Below are positions 37,179 to 46,009 of a stretch of 64,000 nucleotides of DNA, in pieces. The stretch's first letter is position 1; each line of letters opens with the position of its first letter. Source of the DNA: Meridianimarinicoccus marinus (GTDB lineage Bacteria; Pseudomonadota; Alphaproteobacteria; Rhodobacterales; Rhodobacteraceae); the NCBI RefSeq assembly GCF_040689105.1, contig NZ_JBFBVU010000004.1, positions 62,001 through 126,000 on the forward strand, read 5' to 3'. The position numbers and the translations under genes were made by a program. The notes beneath the pieces are model-generated. The model did not search any database, was not told the DNA's origin, and saw only the letters and a list, made by a program, of their open reading frames with translations.

Positions 37179-39506
37179 GTGCCGTCGTTTTCCAACACAC
37201 TAGAGCAGGCAATTCATGCGGCACTGGCCATGGCCAACACCCGCCGCCACGAACTGGCGACCCTTGAGCATCTGCTGCTCGCCCTGATCGACGAACCCAA
37301 TGCCGCCAAGGTCATGCAGGCCTGCGGCGTTGATCTGGATGTTCTAAAATCCACCCTTGAATCCTTCATCGAGGAGGAACTGACCTCGCTTGTGACCGAT
37401 GTGGAAGGGTCCGAAGCCGTGCCCACCGCCGCGTTCCAGCGGGTGATCCAGCGCGCCGCGATCCATGTGCAGTCCTCGGGCCGCACTGAAGTGACCGGCG
37501 CCAACGTGCTGGTGGCGATCTTCGCCGAGCGCGAAAGCAACGCTGCCTTCTTCCTTCAGGAACAGGACATGACCCGCTATGACGCGGTGAATTTCATCGC
37601 CCATGGCGTCGCCAAGGATCCCAGCTATGGCGAAGCGCGCCCGGTGACAGGGGCCAGCGACTATGAAGAAGAGGCCGCGCAAGCCGCCCCAGAGGCCGAA
37701 GCCAAGGATTCCGCGCTGGCGAAATACTGCGTCGACCTGAACGCGAAATCAGCCAAGGGCGATGTCGATCCGCTGATCGGCCGCGAACAGGAGGTCGAAC
37801 GGTGCATCCAGGTGCTCTGCCGCCGCCGCAAGAACAACCCGCTGCTGGTGGGCGACCCTGGCGTCGGCAAGACCGCCATCGCCGAGGGGCTGGCGCGCAA
37901 GATCGTGCAGGGCGAAACCCCCGAAGTGCTGTCCGGCGCCACCATCTATTCGCTCGACATGGGGGCGCTGCTGGCCGGCACACGCTATCGCGGCGATTTC
38001 GAGGAACGGCTCAAGGCGGTGGTGTCGGAACTGGAAGACCATCCCGACGCGGTGCTGTTCATCGACGAGATCCATACGGTGATCGGCGCCGGCGCCACTT
38101 CGGGTGGCGCGATGGATGCCTCCAACCTGCTGAAACCGGCGCTGCAGGGCGGCAAGCTGCGCTGCATGGGCTCCACCACCTACAAGGAATTCCGCCAGCA
38201 TTTTGAAAAGGACCGCGCGCTGAGCCGCCGGTTCCAGAAGATCGACGTGTCGGAGCCTTCGGTGGAAGACACCGTGAAGATCCTCAAGGGCCTGAAGCCT
38301 TACTTCGAGGAGCATCACGAGATCAAATACACCAGCGATGCGATCCGCACCGCGGTAGAACTTTCGGCGCGCTACATCAACGACCGGAAACTGCCGGACA
38401 AGGCCATCGACGTGATCGACGAGGCTGGTGCCGCCCAGCATCTGGTCGCCGAAAGCCGCCGCCGAAAGACCATCGGCGCGAAAGAGATCGAGGCCGTCGT
38501 TGCCAAGATCGCCCGCATCCCGCCCAAGAACGTCTCGAAGGACGATGCCGAGGTGTTGCGCGATCTGGAAACCACCCTCAAGCGCGTGGTCTTCGGTCAG
38601 GACGAGGCCATCGTGGCCCTTTCCTCGGCGATCAAGCTGGCCCGTGCCGGTCTGCGCGAGCCCGAGAAACCCATCGGCAACTACCTGTTCGCCGGCCCCA
38701 CCGGCGTCGGCAAGACCGAGGTCGCGCGGCAACTGGCCGACAGCCTGGGCGTCGAACTGCTGCGTTTCGACATGTCGGAATACATGGAGAAGCATGCGGT
38801 CAGCCGCCTGATCGGTGCCCCGCCGGGCTATGTCGGCTTCGACCAGGGCGGCATGCTGACCGACGGCATCGACCAGCACCCGCATTGCGTGCTGCTGCTG
38901 GACGAGATCGAGAAGGCGCACCCGGATGTCTACAACATCCTTCTGCAGGTGATGGACCACGGCAAGCTGACCGACCACAACGGCCGGCAGGTGGATTTTT
39001 CGAACGTGATCCTGATCATGACCTCGAACGCCGGGGCCGCCGAACAGGCCAAGGCCGCCATCGGTTTCGGCCGCGACCGGCGCGAGGGCGAGGATACCGC
39101 CGCCATCGAACGCACCTTCACGCCGGAATTCCGCAACCGGCTGGATGCGGTGATCAGCTTCCGTCCGCTGCCGCAGGAGGTCATCCTGCAGGTGGTCGAG
39201 AAGTTCGTGCTGCAGCTTGAAGCTCAGCTCATGGATCGCAATGTCACCATCGAGCTGTCTCCGGCGGCAACCGCATGGCTGGCCGAGAAAGGCTATGACG
39301 ACAAGATGGGCGCCCGCCCGCTGGGCCGCGTGATCCAGGAATACATCAAGAAGCCGCTGGCCGAGGAACTGCTCTTCGGCAAGCTGGCCAAGGGCGGCGT
39401 GGTCCATGTGACGGTGGAAGACGGCGCGCTGAAACTGACCAGCGAGCCGCCGGAAAGAGCGCGCCTGTCCAACAACAAGCGCCCGCCTCTGCTGACTGCT
39501 GACTGA
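37179..39506 (+). CDS. clpA: ATP-dependent Clp protease ATP-binding subunit ClpA
   Basis: ClpA unfolds substrates and feeds them to ClpP. The GTG at 37179 follows AAAGGAG by 8 nt and gives 775 residues beginning PSFSNTLEQAIHAALAMA, the expected Clp N-domain. An ATG 19 codons upstream lacks a ribosome-binding site. Two AAA+ modules follow, with Walker A GDPGVGKTA (near residue 226) and GPTGVGKTE (near 508). The C-terminal D2-small domain carries MGARPLGRVIQEYIKKPLAEE. clpS, the adaptor usually next to clpA, is 19 kb away in this window. Confidence 0.97.
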   Translation: MPSFSNTLEQAIHAALAMANTRRHELATLEHLLLALIDEPNAAKVMQACGVDLDVLKSTLESFIEEELTSLVTDVEGSEAVPTAAFQRVIQRAAIHVQSSGRTEVTGANVLVAIFAERESNAAFFLQEQDMTRYDAVNFIAHGVAKDPSYGEARPVTGASDYEEEAAQAAPEAEAKDSALAKYCVDLNAKSAKGDVDPLIGREQEVERCIQVLCRRRKNNPLLVGDPGVGKTAIAEGLARKIVQGETPEVLSGATIYSLDMGALLAGTRYRGDFEERLKAVVSELEDHPDAVLFIDEIHTVIGAGATSGGAMDASNLLKPALQGGKLRCMGSTTYKEFRQHFEKDRALSRRFQKIDVSEPSVEDTVKILKGLKPYFEEHHEIKYTSDAIRTAVELSARYINDRKLPDKAIDVIDEAGAAQHLVAESRRRKTIGAKEIEAVVAKIARIPPKNVSKDDAEVLRDLETTLKRVVFGQDEAIVALSSAIKLARAGLREPEKPIGNYLFAGPTGVGKTEVARQLADSLGVELLRFDMSEYMEKHAVSRLIGAPPGYVGFDQGGMLTDGIDQHPHCVLLLDEIEKAHPDVYNILLQVMDHGKLTDHNGRQVDFSNVILIMTSNAGAAEQAKAAIGFGRDRREGEDTAAIERTFTPEFRNRLDAVISFRPLPQEVILQVVEKFVLQLEAQLMDRNVTIELSPAATAWLAEKGYDDKMGARPLGRVIQEYIKKPLAEELLFGKLAKGGVVHVTVEDGALKLTSEPPERARLSNNKRPPLLTAD

Positions 39507-39526
39507 TCCAAGTTGCCCTTCGACAC

Positions 39527-39556
39527 AAAAACCCCCGCCATCGCGCGGGGGTTTTT
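39527..39556. terminator. Terminator between clpA and the OmpA-like gene
   Basis: AAAAACCCCCGC/GCGGGGGTTTTT (12 bp, loop CATCGC) has T runs in both directions. It sits between convergent genes and should serve both. Confidence 0.9.
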
Positions 39557-39621
39557 CATTGCGGGGGACAGGTTCGGGTCATCGGGTGGGCGACCAATTG
39601 GGTCGCACTGACGGGGGTCAC

Positions 39622-41472
39622 CTACCGCTCTGTCAGCTTCAACTCGATCCGCCGGTTGCGCGCCCGCGCCTCGGGCGTGTCGCGCGGATCGACGGGCTGG
39701 TATTCGCCGAACCCGGTGGCGGCCAGGCGCTGGGGCGGAAACCCGAAGGCATCGACCATGAAGCGCACCACCGACAGCGCCCGCGCCTGGCTCAGTTCCC
39801 AGTTGTCCTGATAGCTGCCGCCCGAAATCGGGATGTTGTCGGTGTGCCCATCGACCCGGATCACCCAGTTGATTTCGGGCGGGATGATCGCGGCCACGTC
39901 CTGCAGCAGTTGGGCGATCTTGGCAATCTCGCCACGCCCCTCGGTGGACAGTACCGCCGAGCCGGAGGCAAACAGCACCTCGGACGAGAACACGAAGCGA
40001 TCCCCGACAACCCGGACGCCTTCCTGATCCCCCAACAGATCCTTCAGAAGGCCGAAGAACTCGGACCGGTAGTTCTCAAGCTCTTTCTTCTCGGCCTCGA
40101 CCCGCGCCCGCTCTGCCGCTTCCAGTTGCGCCGCGCGCAGGGCCTCGGCTTTGGCCCGTTTGGCCTCGGTGGCGGCCTGCGCCAGCGCCGCGTTCAGACG
40201 CCCGCCCAGGTTTTCCAATTGGATCTGCGCGGCGCTGTCGCGCGCCTCGGCGTCATCCAGAAGCGCCTGCAGATTGCCCAATTGATCCTGAAGGCCGGTC
40301 AACTGGGCGTTCAGCAAGGCCAAACGCCGCTGATCCGCAGTCGAGACCTCTTCCATCTCGGTGATCTGGCCACGCGCCTGCGCCAGCAACCGTGCCTGAC
40401 GTTCGGTCTCGCTGAGCAGCGCCTCGGCCCCGGCTTCCGCCACGGCCCGCGCCGCCAGAGCAGCGGCCAGCTTGTCGCGCAGATCCTCCTGGCTTTCGCC
40501 AGCCCGGTCCAGTTCGGCGCGCAGCGCCTCCAGCGCCGCCTCGGCGGTGTCCAGCGCCCCGGCATTCTCCTGCCCCTGCAGCAGGGCAGCGGCAAGCTGC
40601 GCCTCAAGATCGTCGCGGGCTTCCCGAGCGGCGGCCAGAAGGGTCAGGGTCTCTTCCGCCTCCTTGCGCTGCGCCTCCAGCGACAGGGTCATGGCGGTCA
40701 GTTCCGCGTCCGAGTTGCGCAGCCGCTCCCGCAGCGCCTCGGCCGCCGCGACCTCGGCCAGACGGGCGGCTTCTTCTTCACTCAGGGCGGTTTGCGTTTC
40801 GGCCAGATCTTCAGCCAGGGCGGCCCGCTGCGCTTCGGTCAGCTCCAGTTGTACGGCCGTATCCTCGGTCTCGCGGCGCAGATCGGCGACCAGGGCCTCC
40901 AGCGCCTCGCGCCGGGCCGCGGCCAGACGGGCGGCTTCCTCTCCGGCGTCGACCTCTTGCCGGGCGGCGGCCAGTGCCAGTTCCAGCGCATCGCGGCGGT
41001 CATCCAGCGCGTCAACCTCGCCTTCCAGATCCCCGATGCGCTGTTGATCCGAGGCGCGATCGGCAAGCAGCGCGGCCACCTGCGCCTCGTAGTCGGATAT
41101 CGCCGAACGCGCCTGCGCGATGACGCTGTTGCGCCGTTCGATTTCCGTGGACAGCGTGTCGATCAGCCGGGCCTGGAATTCCTCGTTGGTCTCGGCCTCC
41201 TGCAACTCCAGTCCCAGCTCGGCAAGGTCTTCCTCCAGCGCGAAACTGCGCTGCTGCTCGGTTCCCAGAGCAACGGCCAGTTGGTCCAGTTCTCGCGACA
41301 GCCGGTCAAGCTGGCTTTCCTGCCCGGTGATGGTTTCGGTCTGGATCGACTGCACCACCATGAAAATGGTCAGCACGAAGATCAGCACCAGCAGCAGCGC
41401 CGTCATCGCATCGACGAAGCCGGGCCAGATGTTGGCCTCGAACCGACGTCCGCTGCGGCGGCTCAGCGCCAT
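39622..41472 (-). CDS. MotB/OmpA-like peptidoglycan-binding protein with long coiled coil
   Basis: A 616-residue inner-membrane-anchored periplasmic protein. One N-terminal membrane helix (about residues 18-41) contains Asp21 at its start, the position of the ion-binding Asp of MotB, ExbD and TolR. Residues ~45-460 are an almost continuous Ala/Glu/Leu/Arg-rich coiled coil. The C-terminal OmpA domain (about 475-616) has GHTDNIPISGG, ELSQARALSVVRFM and RARNRRIELKL for peptidoglycan binding. The gene starts 3 nt after the TolQ-like gene, so the two likely form an ion-driven motor or force-transmitting complex. The function is unknown. A housekeeping envelope role is more likely than defense (no zorC/zorD nearby). 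Confidence 0.85.
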   Translation of the reverse strand: MALSRRSGRRFEANIWPGFVDAMTALLLVLIFVLTIFMVVQSIQTETITGQESQLDRLSRELDQLAVALGTEQQRSFALEEDLAELGLELQEAETNEEFQARLIDTLSTEIERRNSVIAQARSAISDYEAQVAALLADRASDQQRIGDLEGEVDALDDRRDALELALAAARQEVDAGEEAARLAAARREALEALVADLRRETEDTAVQLELTEAQRAALAEDLAETQTALSEEEAARLAEVAAAEALRERLRNSDAELTAMTLSLEAQRKEAEETLTLLAAAREARDDLEAQLAAALLQGQENAGALDTAEAALEALRAELDRAGESQEDLRDKLAAALAARAVAEAGAEALLSETERQARLLAQARGQITEMEEVSTADQRRLALLNAQLTGLQDQLGNLQALLDDAEARDSAAQIQLENLGGRLNAALAQAATEAKRAKAEALRAAQLEAAERARVEAEKKELENYRSEFFGLLKDLLGDQEGVRVVGDRFVFSSEVLFASGSAVLSTEGRGEIAKIAQLLQDVAAIIPPEINWVIRVDGHTDNIPISGGSYQDNWELSQARALSVVRFMVDAFGFPPQRLAATGFGEYQPVDPRDTPEARARNRRIELKLTER

Positions 41473-41475
41473 GAA

Positions 41476-42672
41476 TCAGCGCCCCGCCCCATTGGGATCG
41501 GCAGCAATCTCGATCACGCGGGTCAGCCGCGCCAGATCGCGGCGCAACTCGGTGGTGCTTTCCTGCCGTCCGGCGGTGAGTTCTTCCAGGATCTTCAGAA
41601 GCTGCACGTCGATGGAGCGCAGGCGCGAGCGGGTCTCGGCCTCCAGCGCGTCCTTCTCGCCGGCGGGCTTGGCGGTGACCGTGTTGATCGCCTCGATCAG
41701 GTTTTCCTGCCCCTGGGCAATACGGTTCAGCGCCGAGGTCATATGGGCGTCTTCGGACACACGCGTCGCCAGCTTCTCGACCGAGGCCGCGATCTCGCCT
41801 AGCCGGGCATCCACCGCCGCGCGGCTCTGGTCGCTTTCGATGAAGGTGGTGTTGAGCGCGTCGAACTGCTCGGTCATCTGGTCCATCAGCGTGGCCAGCA
41901 TCGAGTTTTCGGCGCTCATCTCGCCGTCGCTGTCACCGGCCGAGAATCCGACGCGGGTGATGGTCGACAGCCATTCCTCAAGCTCGCGGTAAAACCGGTT
42001 CTGCCCGTGGCCGGCGAACAGCTCCAGAAGCCCCACCACCAGCGAGCCCGCCAGCCCCAGCAGCGACGAGGCAAAGGCGGTGCCCATACCGCCCAACTGC
42101 TGTTCCAGACCACCGATCAGGCGCCCGAAAACCTCGGTCGAGCTTTCCGTTTCCGAAGGCGCCAGCGAGCGGATGGTGTCCACCACCGCCGGGATCGTCG
42201 TGGCCAGACCATAGAAGGTGCCCAGAAGGCCCAGGAAAATCAGAAGGTTGACGATATAGCGCGTGATGTCGCGCGCCTCGTCCAGCCGGGTGGCGACGGA
42301 ATCGAGGATCGAACGCGCCGAGGACGCCCCGATCTGCATCCGCGCCCCGCGCGTCCGCAGCAAAGCCGCCAGCGGCGCCAGCATGCGCGGCGGGCGCTGG
42401 ATGTCGAAACCGGGACGGTCGCGGGCAAAATCCTGGATCCAATGCGCCGCCGAGAACAATTGCGCCACCTGCCAGAAACAGGCGGCAACGCCGACCACGA
42501 AGACCACACCGATGGTACCATTCAGCCACGGGTTGGCGGCAAACACCGGCGAGACCCGTGGATAGGCCACGTAGACGCCGACGCCAAAGGCCGCCATCAC
42601 GATCAGCATCGACAGAATCTGGCGCACCGGCTGGGAAAACTGCGCCCTGACCTCCCGCGTTGTGATCGCCAT
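41476..42672 (-). CDS. MotA/TolQ/ExbB-family proton channel protein
   Basis: A 398-residue membrane protein. The ATG at 42672 (MAITTREVRAQF) follows AGAGG; a 19-codon upstream extension has no ribosome-binding site. Two hydrophobic segments are near residues 20-65, then the TolQ/ExbB core with YIVNLLIFLGLLGTFYGLATTIP and GMGTAFASSLLGLAGSLVVGLLEL, the channel-forming helices. The C-terminal ~130 residues are a helical cytoplasmic tail with coiled-coil character (ARLGEIAASVEKLATRV, SRLRSIDVQLLKILEEL), unlike TolQ or ExbB. Its partner, the OmpA-like gene, follows at once. Confidence 0.88.
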   Translation of the reverse strand: MAITTREVRAQFSQPVRQILSMLIVMAAFGVGVYVAYPRVSPVFAANPWLNGTIGVVFVVGVAACFWQVAQLFSAAHWIQDFARDRPGFDIQRPPRMLAPLAALLRTRGARMQIGASSARSILDSVATRLDEARDITRYIVNLLIFLGLLGTFYGLATTIPAVVDTIRSLAPSETESSTEVFGRLIGGLEQQLGGMGTAFASSLLGLAGSLVVGLLELFAGHGQNRFYRELEEWLSTITRVGFSAGDSDGEMSAENSMLATLMDQMTEQFDALNTTFIESDQSRAAVDARLGEIAASVEKLATRVSEDAHMTSALNRIAQGQENLIEAINTVTAKPAGEKDALEAETRSRLRSIDVQLLKILEELTAGRQESTTELRRDLARLTRVIEIAADPNGAGR

Positions 42673-42735
42673 ATTCCCGCCTCTTTCCTTGGTGTTGTGC
42701 AGCATAGGAAGCCGCCGTCTGACTGCCAACCGGTT

Positions 42736-43317
42736 TTAAGTGCCCGTGGTTGCGCGCAATTCCGCCACGCGCGCCTCCAGCCAGTCCAGTTCCGGGTCGC
42801 GCAGGCCCAATTCGCGCAGATGGCTCGCGGTGTTGGTCAGATACTCGTGGTTGGGACCGCGCCCGCCGACAGCCCGGGCGATGACCTGTGCCTGTTCTTC
42901 CAGCGGCAGTGCGCCGCAATACTGCACGTGGTCGGGGTCGATCACATAGGTCACGGCCTTCTCCACGCGGCCGTCGCGCAGGCGGATCTCAAGGTGCTTT
43001 TCCAGGTAGGCCGACGAGATCAATTCCCGCGCGCGCAGCTCGTCCAGGGTTTGCGCGGCATGATCGGGATCCACGCGGAAAGCCACCCCGGCGCAGGTGG
43101 CCGCGGTGCCCTTGTCCAGCGCCAGCACCAGCCCCGGCGCCGCCTCGGTGCCGCGATGGTGGATCGAGCGCATGCAAAACGACCGGTGATAGCCGTCCAG
43201 ATCCGCCAGCACCCGCTCGGCCACCGGAAAGCCGGGGTTCCACACCAGCGAGCCATAGCCGAAGACCCAGAACGGCGTCGGGGGTTCGGCAAGCAGGATG
43301 GCGGCGGTGTTGATCAT
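42736..43317 (-). CDS. ChaC-family gamma-glutamylcyclotransferase
   Basis: A 193-residue cytosolic enzyme of the ChaC type, which cleaves glutathione to 5-oxoproline and Cys-Gly. The glycine-rich pocket is VFGYGSLVWNPGF (residues 18-30), HHRGTEAAPGL is a ChaC signature, and the catalytic glutamate is likely Glu98 in RARELISSAYL. The ATG at 43317 gives the expected length. The longer frame upstream is antisense to the next gene. It is divergent from the DUF2125 gene with 64 nt between. Confidence 0.92.
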   Translation of the reverse strand: MINTAAILLAEPPTPFWVFGYGSLVWNPGFPVAERVLADLDGYHRSFCMRSIHHRGTEAAPGLVLALDKGTAATCAGVAFRVDPDHAAQTLDELRARELISSAYLEKHLEIRLRDGRVEKAVTYVIDPDHVQYCGALPLEEQAQVIARAVGGRGPNHEYLTNTASHLRELGLRDPELDWLEARVAELRATTGT

Positions 43318-43381
43318 GGTCTGGCCCTTCCGGTTCGCGTCGTTGTAAACACACAAGCAACTGTGCGGAAAAGGGCTGCCA

Positions 43382-44386
43382 ATGCGAATTCTTCTGATCG
43401 TGGTTATTTTGGCAGCCGCCGCCTGGGCGGGATACTGGGTGCTGGGCAGCCGATCCGTGGAGCGCGGGTTGCAAGGCTGGTTTGCCGCGCGCGAGGCCGA
43501 AGGCTGGTCGGTGCATGTGGATGGCATCGACACCGTCGGCTTTCCCAGCCGTTTCGACACCACCCTGACGGCGCTGGACATCGCCGACCCCGAAACCGGC
43601 GTGGCCTGGTCGGCGCCGTTCTTCCAGATCCTCGCGCTCAGCTACAAGCCGCACCACGTCATCGCCGTCTGGCCCGACCGTCAGCGGCTGGCGACGCCGA
43701 ACCAGAAGATCGACATCACCAGCGAGACCCTGCGTGGATCTGTTGTGTTTGAACCGGGGCCGTCGCTGGCGCTGGACCGCAGCACGGTTGAGTTTTCGCG
43801 CATCGGGCTGGCCTCGACCGCCGATTGGCGCGCGGCGCTGGATGGCGGGCAACTGGCGCTGCGGCGCACGCCGCTGGCCGAGAACTCCTATGATCTGTCG
43901 TTTGAGGCCCGCGACCTGACCCTGCCAACGCGTCTGACCGAGATGCTGGCCCGCACGGGGCTGGGCAGCGATACGGCGCAGGGCGTGCGGCTGGAGGCCA
44001 GCGTCGTCTTCGACCGCCCCTGGGATCGCTTCGCCATCGAGGATCGCCGCCCGCAGCCCACGAAAATCGACCTGAAACTGGCCAGTGCCACCTGGGGCGA
44101 GCTGGATCTGAAGCTTGCCGGCGAGCTGGACGTGGACGCGCGCGGCCTGCCCACCGGCGAGATCACGGTGAAGGCCACCAACTGGCGCGAGATGCTGGAT
44201 CTGGCAGAGCATTCCGGCCTTTTGGCGCCGCAGATCCGCCCGCTGATGGAGCGCGGATTGCAGACCCTGGCCGGGCTTTCAGGCAACAAGAAGACGCTGG
44301 ATCTGCCGCTGACTTTCCGCGACGGGCAGGTCGTGCTGGGCGGGTTCCTGCCCGTGGGTCCGGCGCCGGTGCTGCGCCTGCGCTAG
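43382..44386 (+). CDS. DUF2125 domain protein
   Basis: A 334-residue protein with an N-terminal membrane segment (about residues 3-22, ILLIVVILAAAAWAG) that may be a signal anchor, placing the rest in the periplasm. The body is beta-rich and shows DUF2125 features (GFPSRFDTTLTALDIADP, YKPHHVIAVWPDRQ). Function is unknown. Sheet-like lipid-transfer proteins of the AsmA/YdgA sort share this general look, but that is only a guess. It is convergent with the extensin-like gene, one base apart. Confidence 0.85.
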   Translation: MRILLIVVILAAAAWAGYWVLGSRSVERGLQGWFAAREAEGWSVHVDGIDTVGFPSRFDTTLTALDIADPETGVAWSAPFFQILALSYKPHHVIAVWPDRQRLATPNQKIDITSETLRGSVVFEPGPSLALDRSTVEFSRIGLASTADWRAALDGGQLALRRTPLAENSYDLSFEARDLTLPTRLTEMLARTGLGSDTAQGVRLEASVVFDRPWDRFAIEDRRPQPTKIDLKLASATWGELDLKLAGELDVDARGLPTGEITVKATNWREMLDLAEHSGLLAPQIRPLMERGLQTLAGLSGNKKTLDLPLTFRDGQVVLGGFLPVGPAPVLRLR

Positions 44387-44387
44387 G

Positions 44388-45095
44388 CTACTTGCAGTAG
44401 GGTCCGCTGCGGTAGCGCGCGGTGTCCAGATGGAAATGGTCACGGTGATGGCGGTTGGCGCGCGGCCCCAACACGGTGCCGAATGGTCCGCAGGCGGCCT
44501 TCAGCGCGGCTTTCAGCGCCGGGCCGTGAGCCTTGCTGGGCCATCCCGACTGCACCGAAACATATGTGCCATCGGCCAGGGTGAAGCCGCCGATGTCCAC
44601 CGCGCGGCCCTTGCCGTGTTCGGACACTTTCGCGCCCTTCTGGTTGTTGCGGGTGCGGCAGGCGTAATGGCCGTAGATCTGCACTTCGGCCAGGCCGCCG
44701 CCGGTGTCGCCGATCAGCGGTTTGACCGCCTGATCGACCCAGGCCGCCAGCGCCCGCGCCGTAGGGCAGTCGATGCGGGTCGGTTGCGACAGGGGCACGC
44801 CGTAGACCGCCGTGACCTCGACCCCGTTCTTCAGGCCACAGCCCTTGCGGGCGCCCTTGATCGGCGCGATGGGTTTGCCTTCGATGCCCGTTGCGCCGCA
44901 GAGTTTCGGCCCCTTGCCGAACAGTTTGGACAGGCCTTTCGGGGCGGCCACACCAATGGCCTGCACCAGCACATCGCCAACCGGGGCCTTGGGGCGCGGC
45001 TCCGGCGCCGGGCTGTTGCGTGGCGCATTGGCCAGCCCCCCCTGGGTCGCGAGCAGGAGCAGCAGCCCCGCCAATCCCGCGACCCGGCGGCTCAC
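44388..45095 (-). CDS. Extensin-like C-terminal domain protein
   Basis: A 235-residue exported protein. GTG 45095 overlaps the tyrC stop (GTGA) and starts a signal peptide (SRRVAGLAGLLLLLATQGGLANA); no other start gives one. The extensin-like domain has paired cysteines, GKGRAVDIGGF and HRDHFHLDTARYR, which resemble the metal-binding HxxxxxxD and HxH of D-Ala-D-Ala peptidases (VanY/MepA folds). A cell-wall hydrolase role is plausible but unproven. It is the third gene of hisC-tyrC-extensin, an unusual partner for aromatic biosynthesis. Confidence 0.85.
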   Translation of the reverse strand: MSRRVAGLAGLLLLLATQGGLANAPRNSPAPEPRPKAPVGDVLVQAIGVAAPKGLSKLFGKGPKLCGATGIEGKPIAPIKGARKGCGLKNGVEVTAVYGVPLSQPTRIDCPTARALAAWVDQAVKPLIGDTGGGLAEVQIYGHYACRTRNNQKGAKVSEHGKGRAVDIGGFTLADGTYVSVQSGWPSKAHGPALKAALKAACGPFGTVLGPRANRHHRDHFHLDTARYRSGPYCK

Positions 45096-46009
45096 TTGCT
45101 GCCCCCGCGGCCAAAGTCCGGCGCATCCGTGTCCTGCCCGGCCTCGATGATGCCGCGACGGATGGCGCGCGTGCGGGTGAAATAGTCGAACAGCTCTTCC
45201 CCCTCGCCGGTGCGGATGGCACGTTGCAGGGCGAACAGCTCTTCGGTGAAGCGGCCGAGGATTTCCAGCGTGGCATCCTTGTTGTTCAGGAACACGTCGC
45301 GCCACATGGTCGGGTCCGAGGCCGCGATGCGGGTGAAGTCCCGGAAACCGGCCGCCGAGTATTTCACCACCTCGCTGTCGGTCACCCGGCGCAGATCATC
45401 GGCCACACCGACCATCGTATAGGCGATCAGATGCGGCACATGGCTGGTGACGGCCAGCACCAGATCATGGTGATCGGCGTCCATTTCCTCGACGTTCGCG
45501 CCCATGCCTTCCCACAACGCCCGCAGTCGGGCGGTGGCGGCGGGATCGGTGCCCTCGACCGGCACCAACAGACACCAGCGGTTGTCGTAAAGCTCGGCAA
45601 AGCCTGATCGTGGCCCCGAATGCTCGGTCCCGGCCAGCGGGTGCGCGGGGATGAAATGCACGCCCTCGGGGATAAGCGGGGCCACCGCGTCGATGACCGC
45701 GCGCTTGACCGAGCCGACATCCGACACCGTGGCGCCGGGTTTCAGGTGCGGCGCAATCTCGGCCGCCACCGCGCCCATGGCCCCCACCGGCACGCAGAGC
45801 ACCACCAGGTCGGCGTCTTTCACGGCTTCGGCGGCGGTGTCGGTGACGCGGTCGCACAACCCGTCCAGACGGGCGATCTGCCGGGTTTCGGGCGAGCGGG
45901 CGGTGCCCACGATCTCTCTGGCCAGACCGCGCCGCCGCATGGCATGCACCATCGACGAGGCGATCAGCCCCAGCCCGATCAGGGCGACGCGGTTGTAGAT
46001 GACGCTCAT
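45092..46009 (-). CDS. Prephenate/arogenate dehydrogenase family protein
   Basis: A 305-residue NAD(P)-dependent dehydrogenase of tyrosine synthesis. ATG 46009 overlaps the hisC stop by 4 nt (ATGA); a longer frame upstream is antisense-like noise. The Rossmann motif is VALIGLGLIASSM, with the substrate segment HFIPAHPLAGTEHSGP and the dimer region SHVPHLIAYTMV. It resembles cyclohexadienyl dehydrogenase TyrC and has no chorismate mutase or ACT domain. Substrate preference (prephenate or arogenate) cannot be told. Confidence 0.94.
   Translation of the reverse strand: MSVIYNRVALIGLGLIASSMVHAMRRRGLAREIVGTARSPETRQIARLDGLCDRVTDTAAEAVKDADLVVLCVPVGAMGAVAAEIAPHLKPGATVSDVGSVKRAVIDAVAPLIPEGVHFIPAHPLAGTEHSGPRSGFAELYDNRWCLLVPVEGTDPAATARLRALWEGMGANVEEMDADHHDLVLAVTSHVPHLIAYTMVGVADDLRRVTDSEVVKYSAAGFRDFTRIAASDPTMWRDVFLNNKDATLEILGRFTEELFALQRAIRTGEGEELFDYFTRTRAIRRGIIEAGQDTDAPDFGRGGSK

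Noticed and set aside
39559..41802. A 747-codon plus-strand frame opposite the OmpA-like gene
   Set aside because: It is antisense to the coiled-coil coding sequence, Gln/Arg-rich and without known motifs.
39622..42672. Zorya anti-phage defense system
   Set aside because: ZorA/ZorB-like topology is present but no zorC, zorD or zorE gene flanks it; clpA and a ChaC gene do. Treated as an envelope motor of unknown role.
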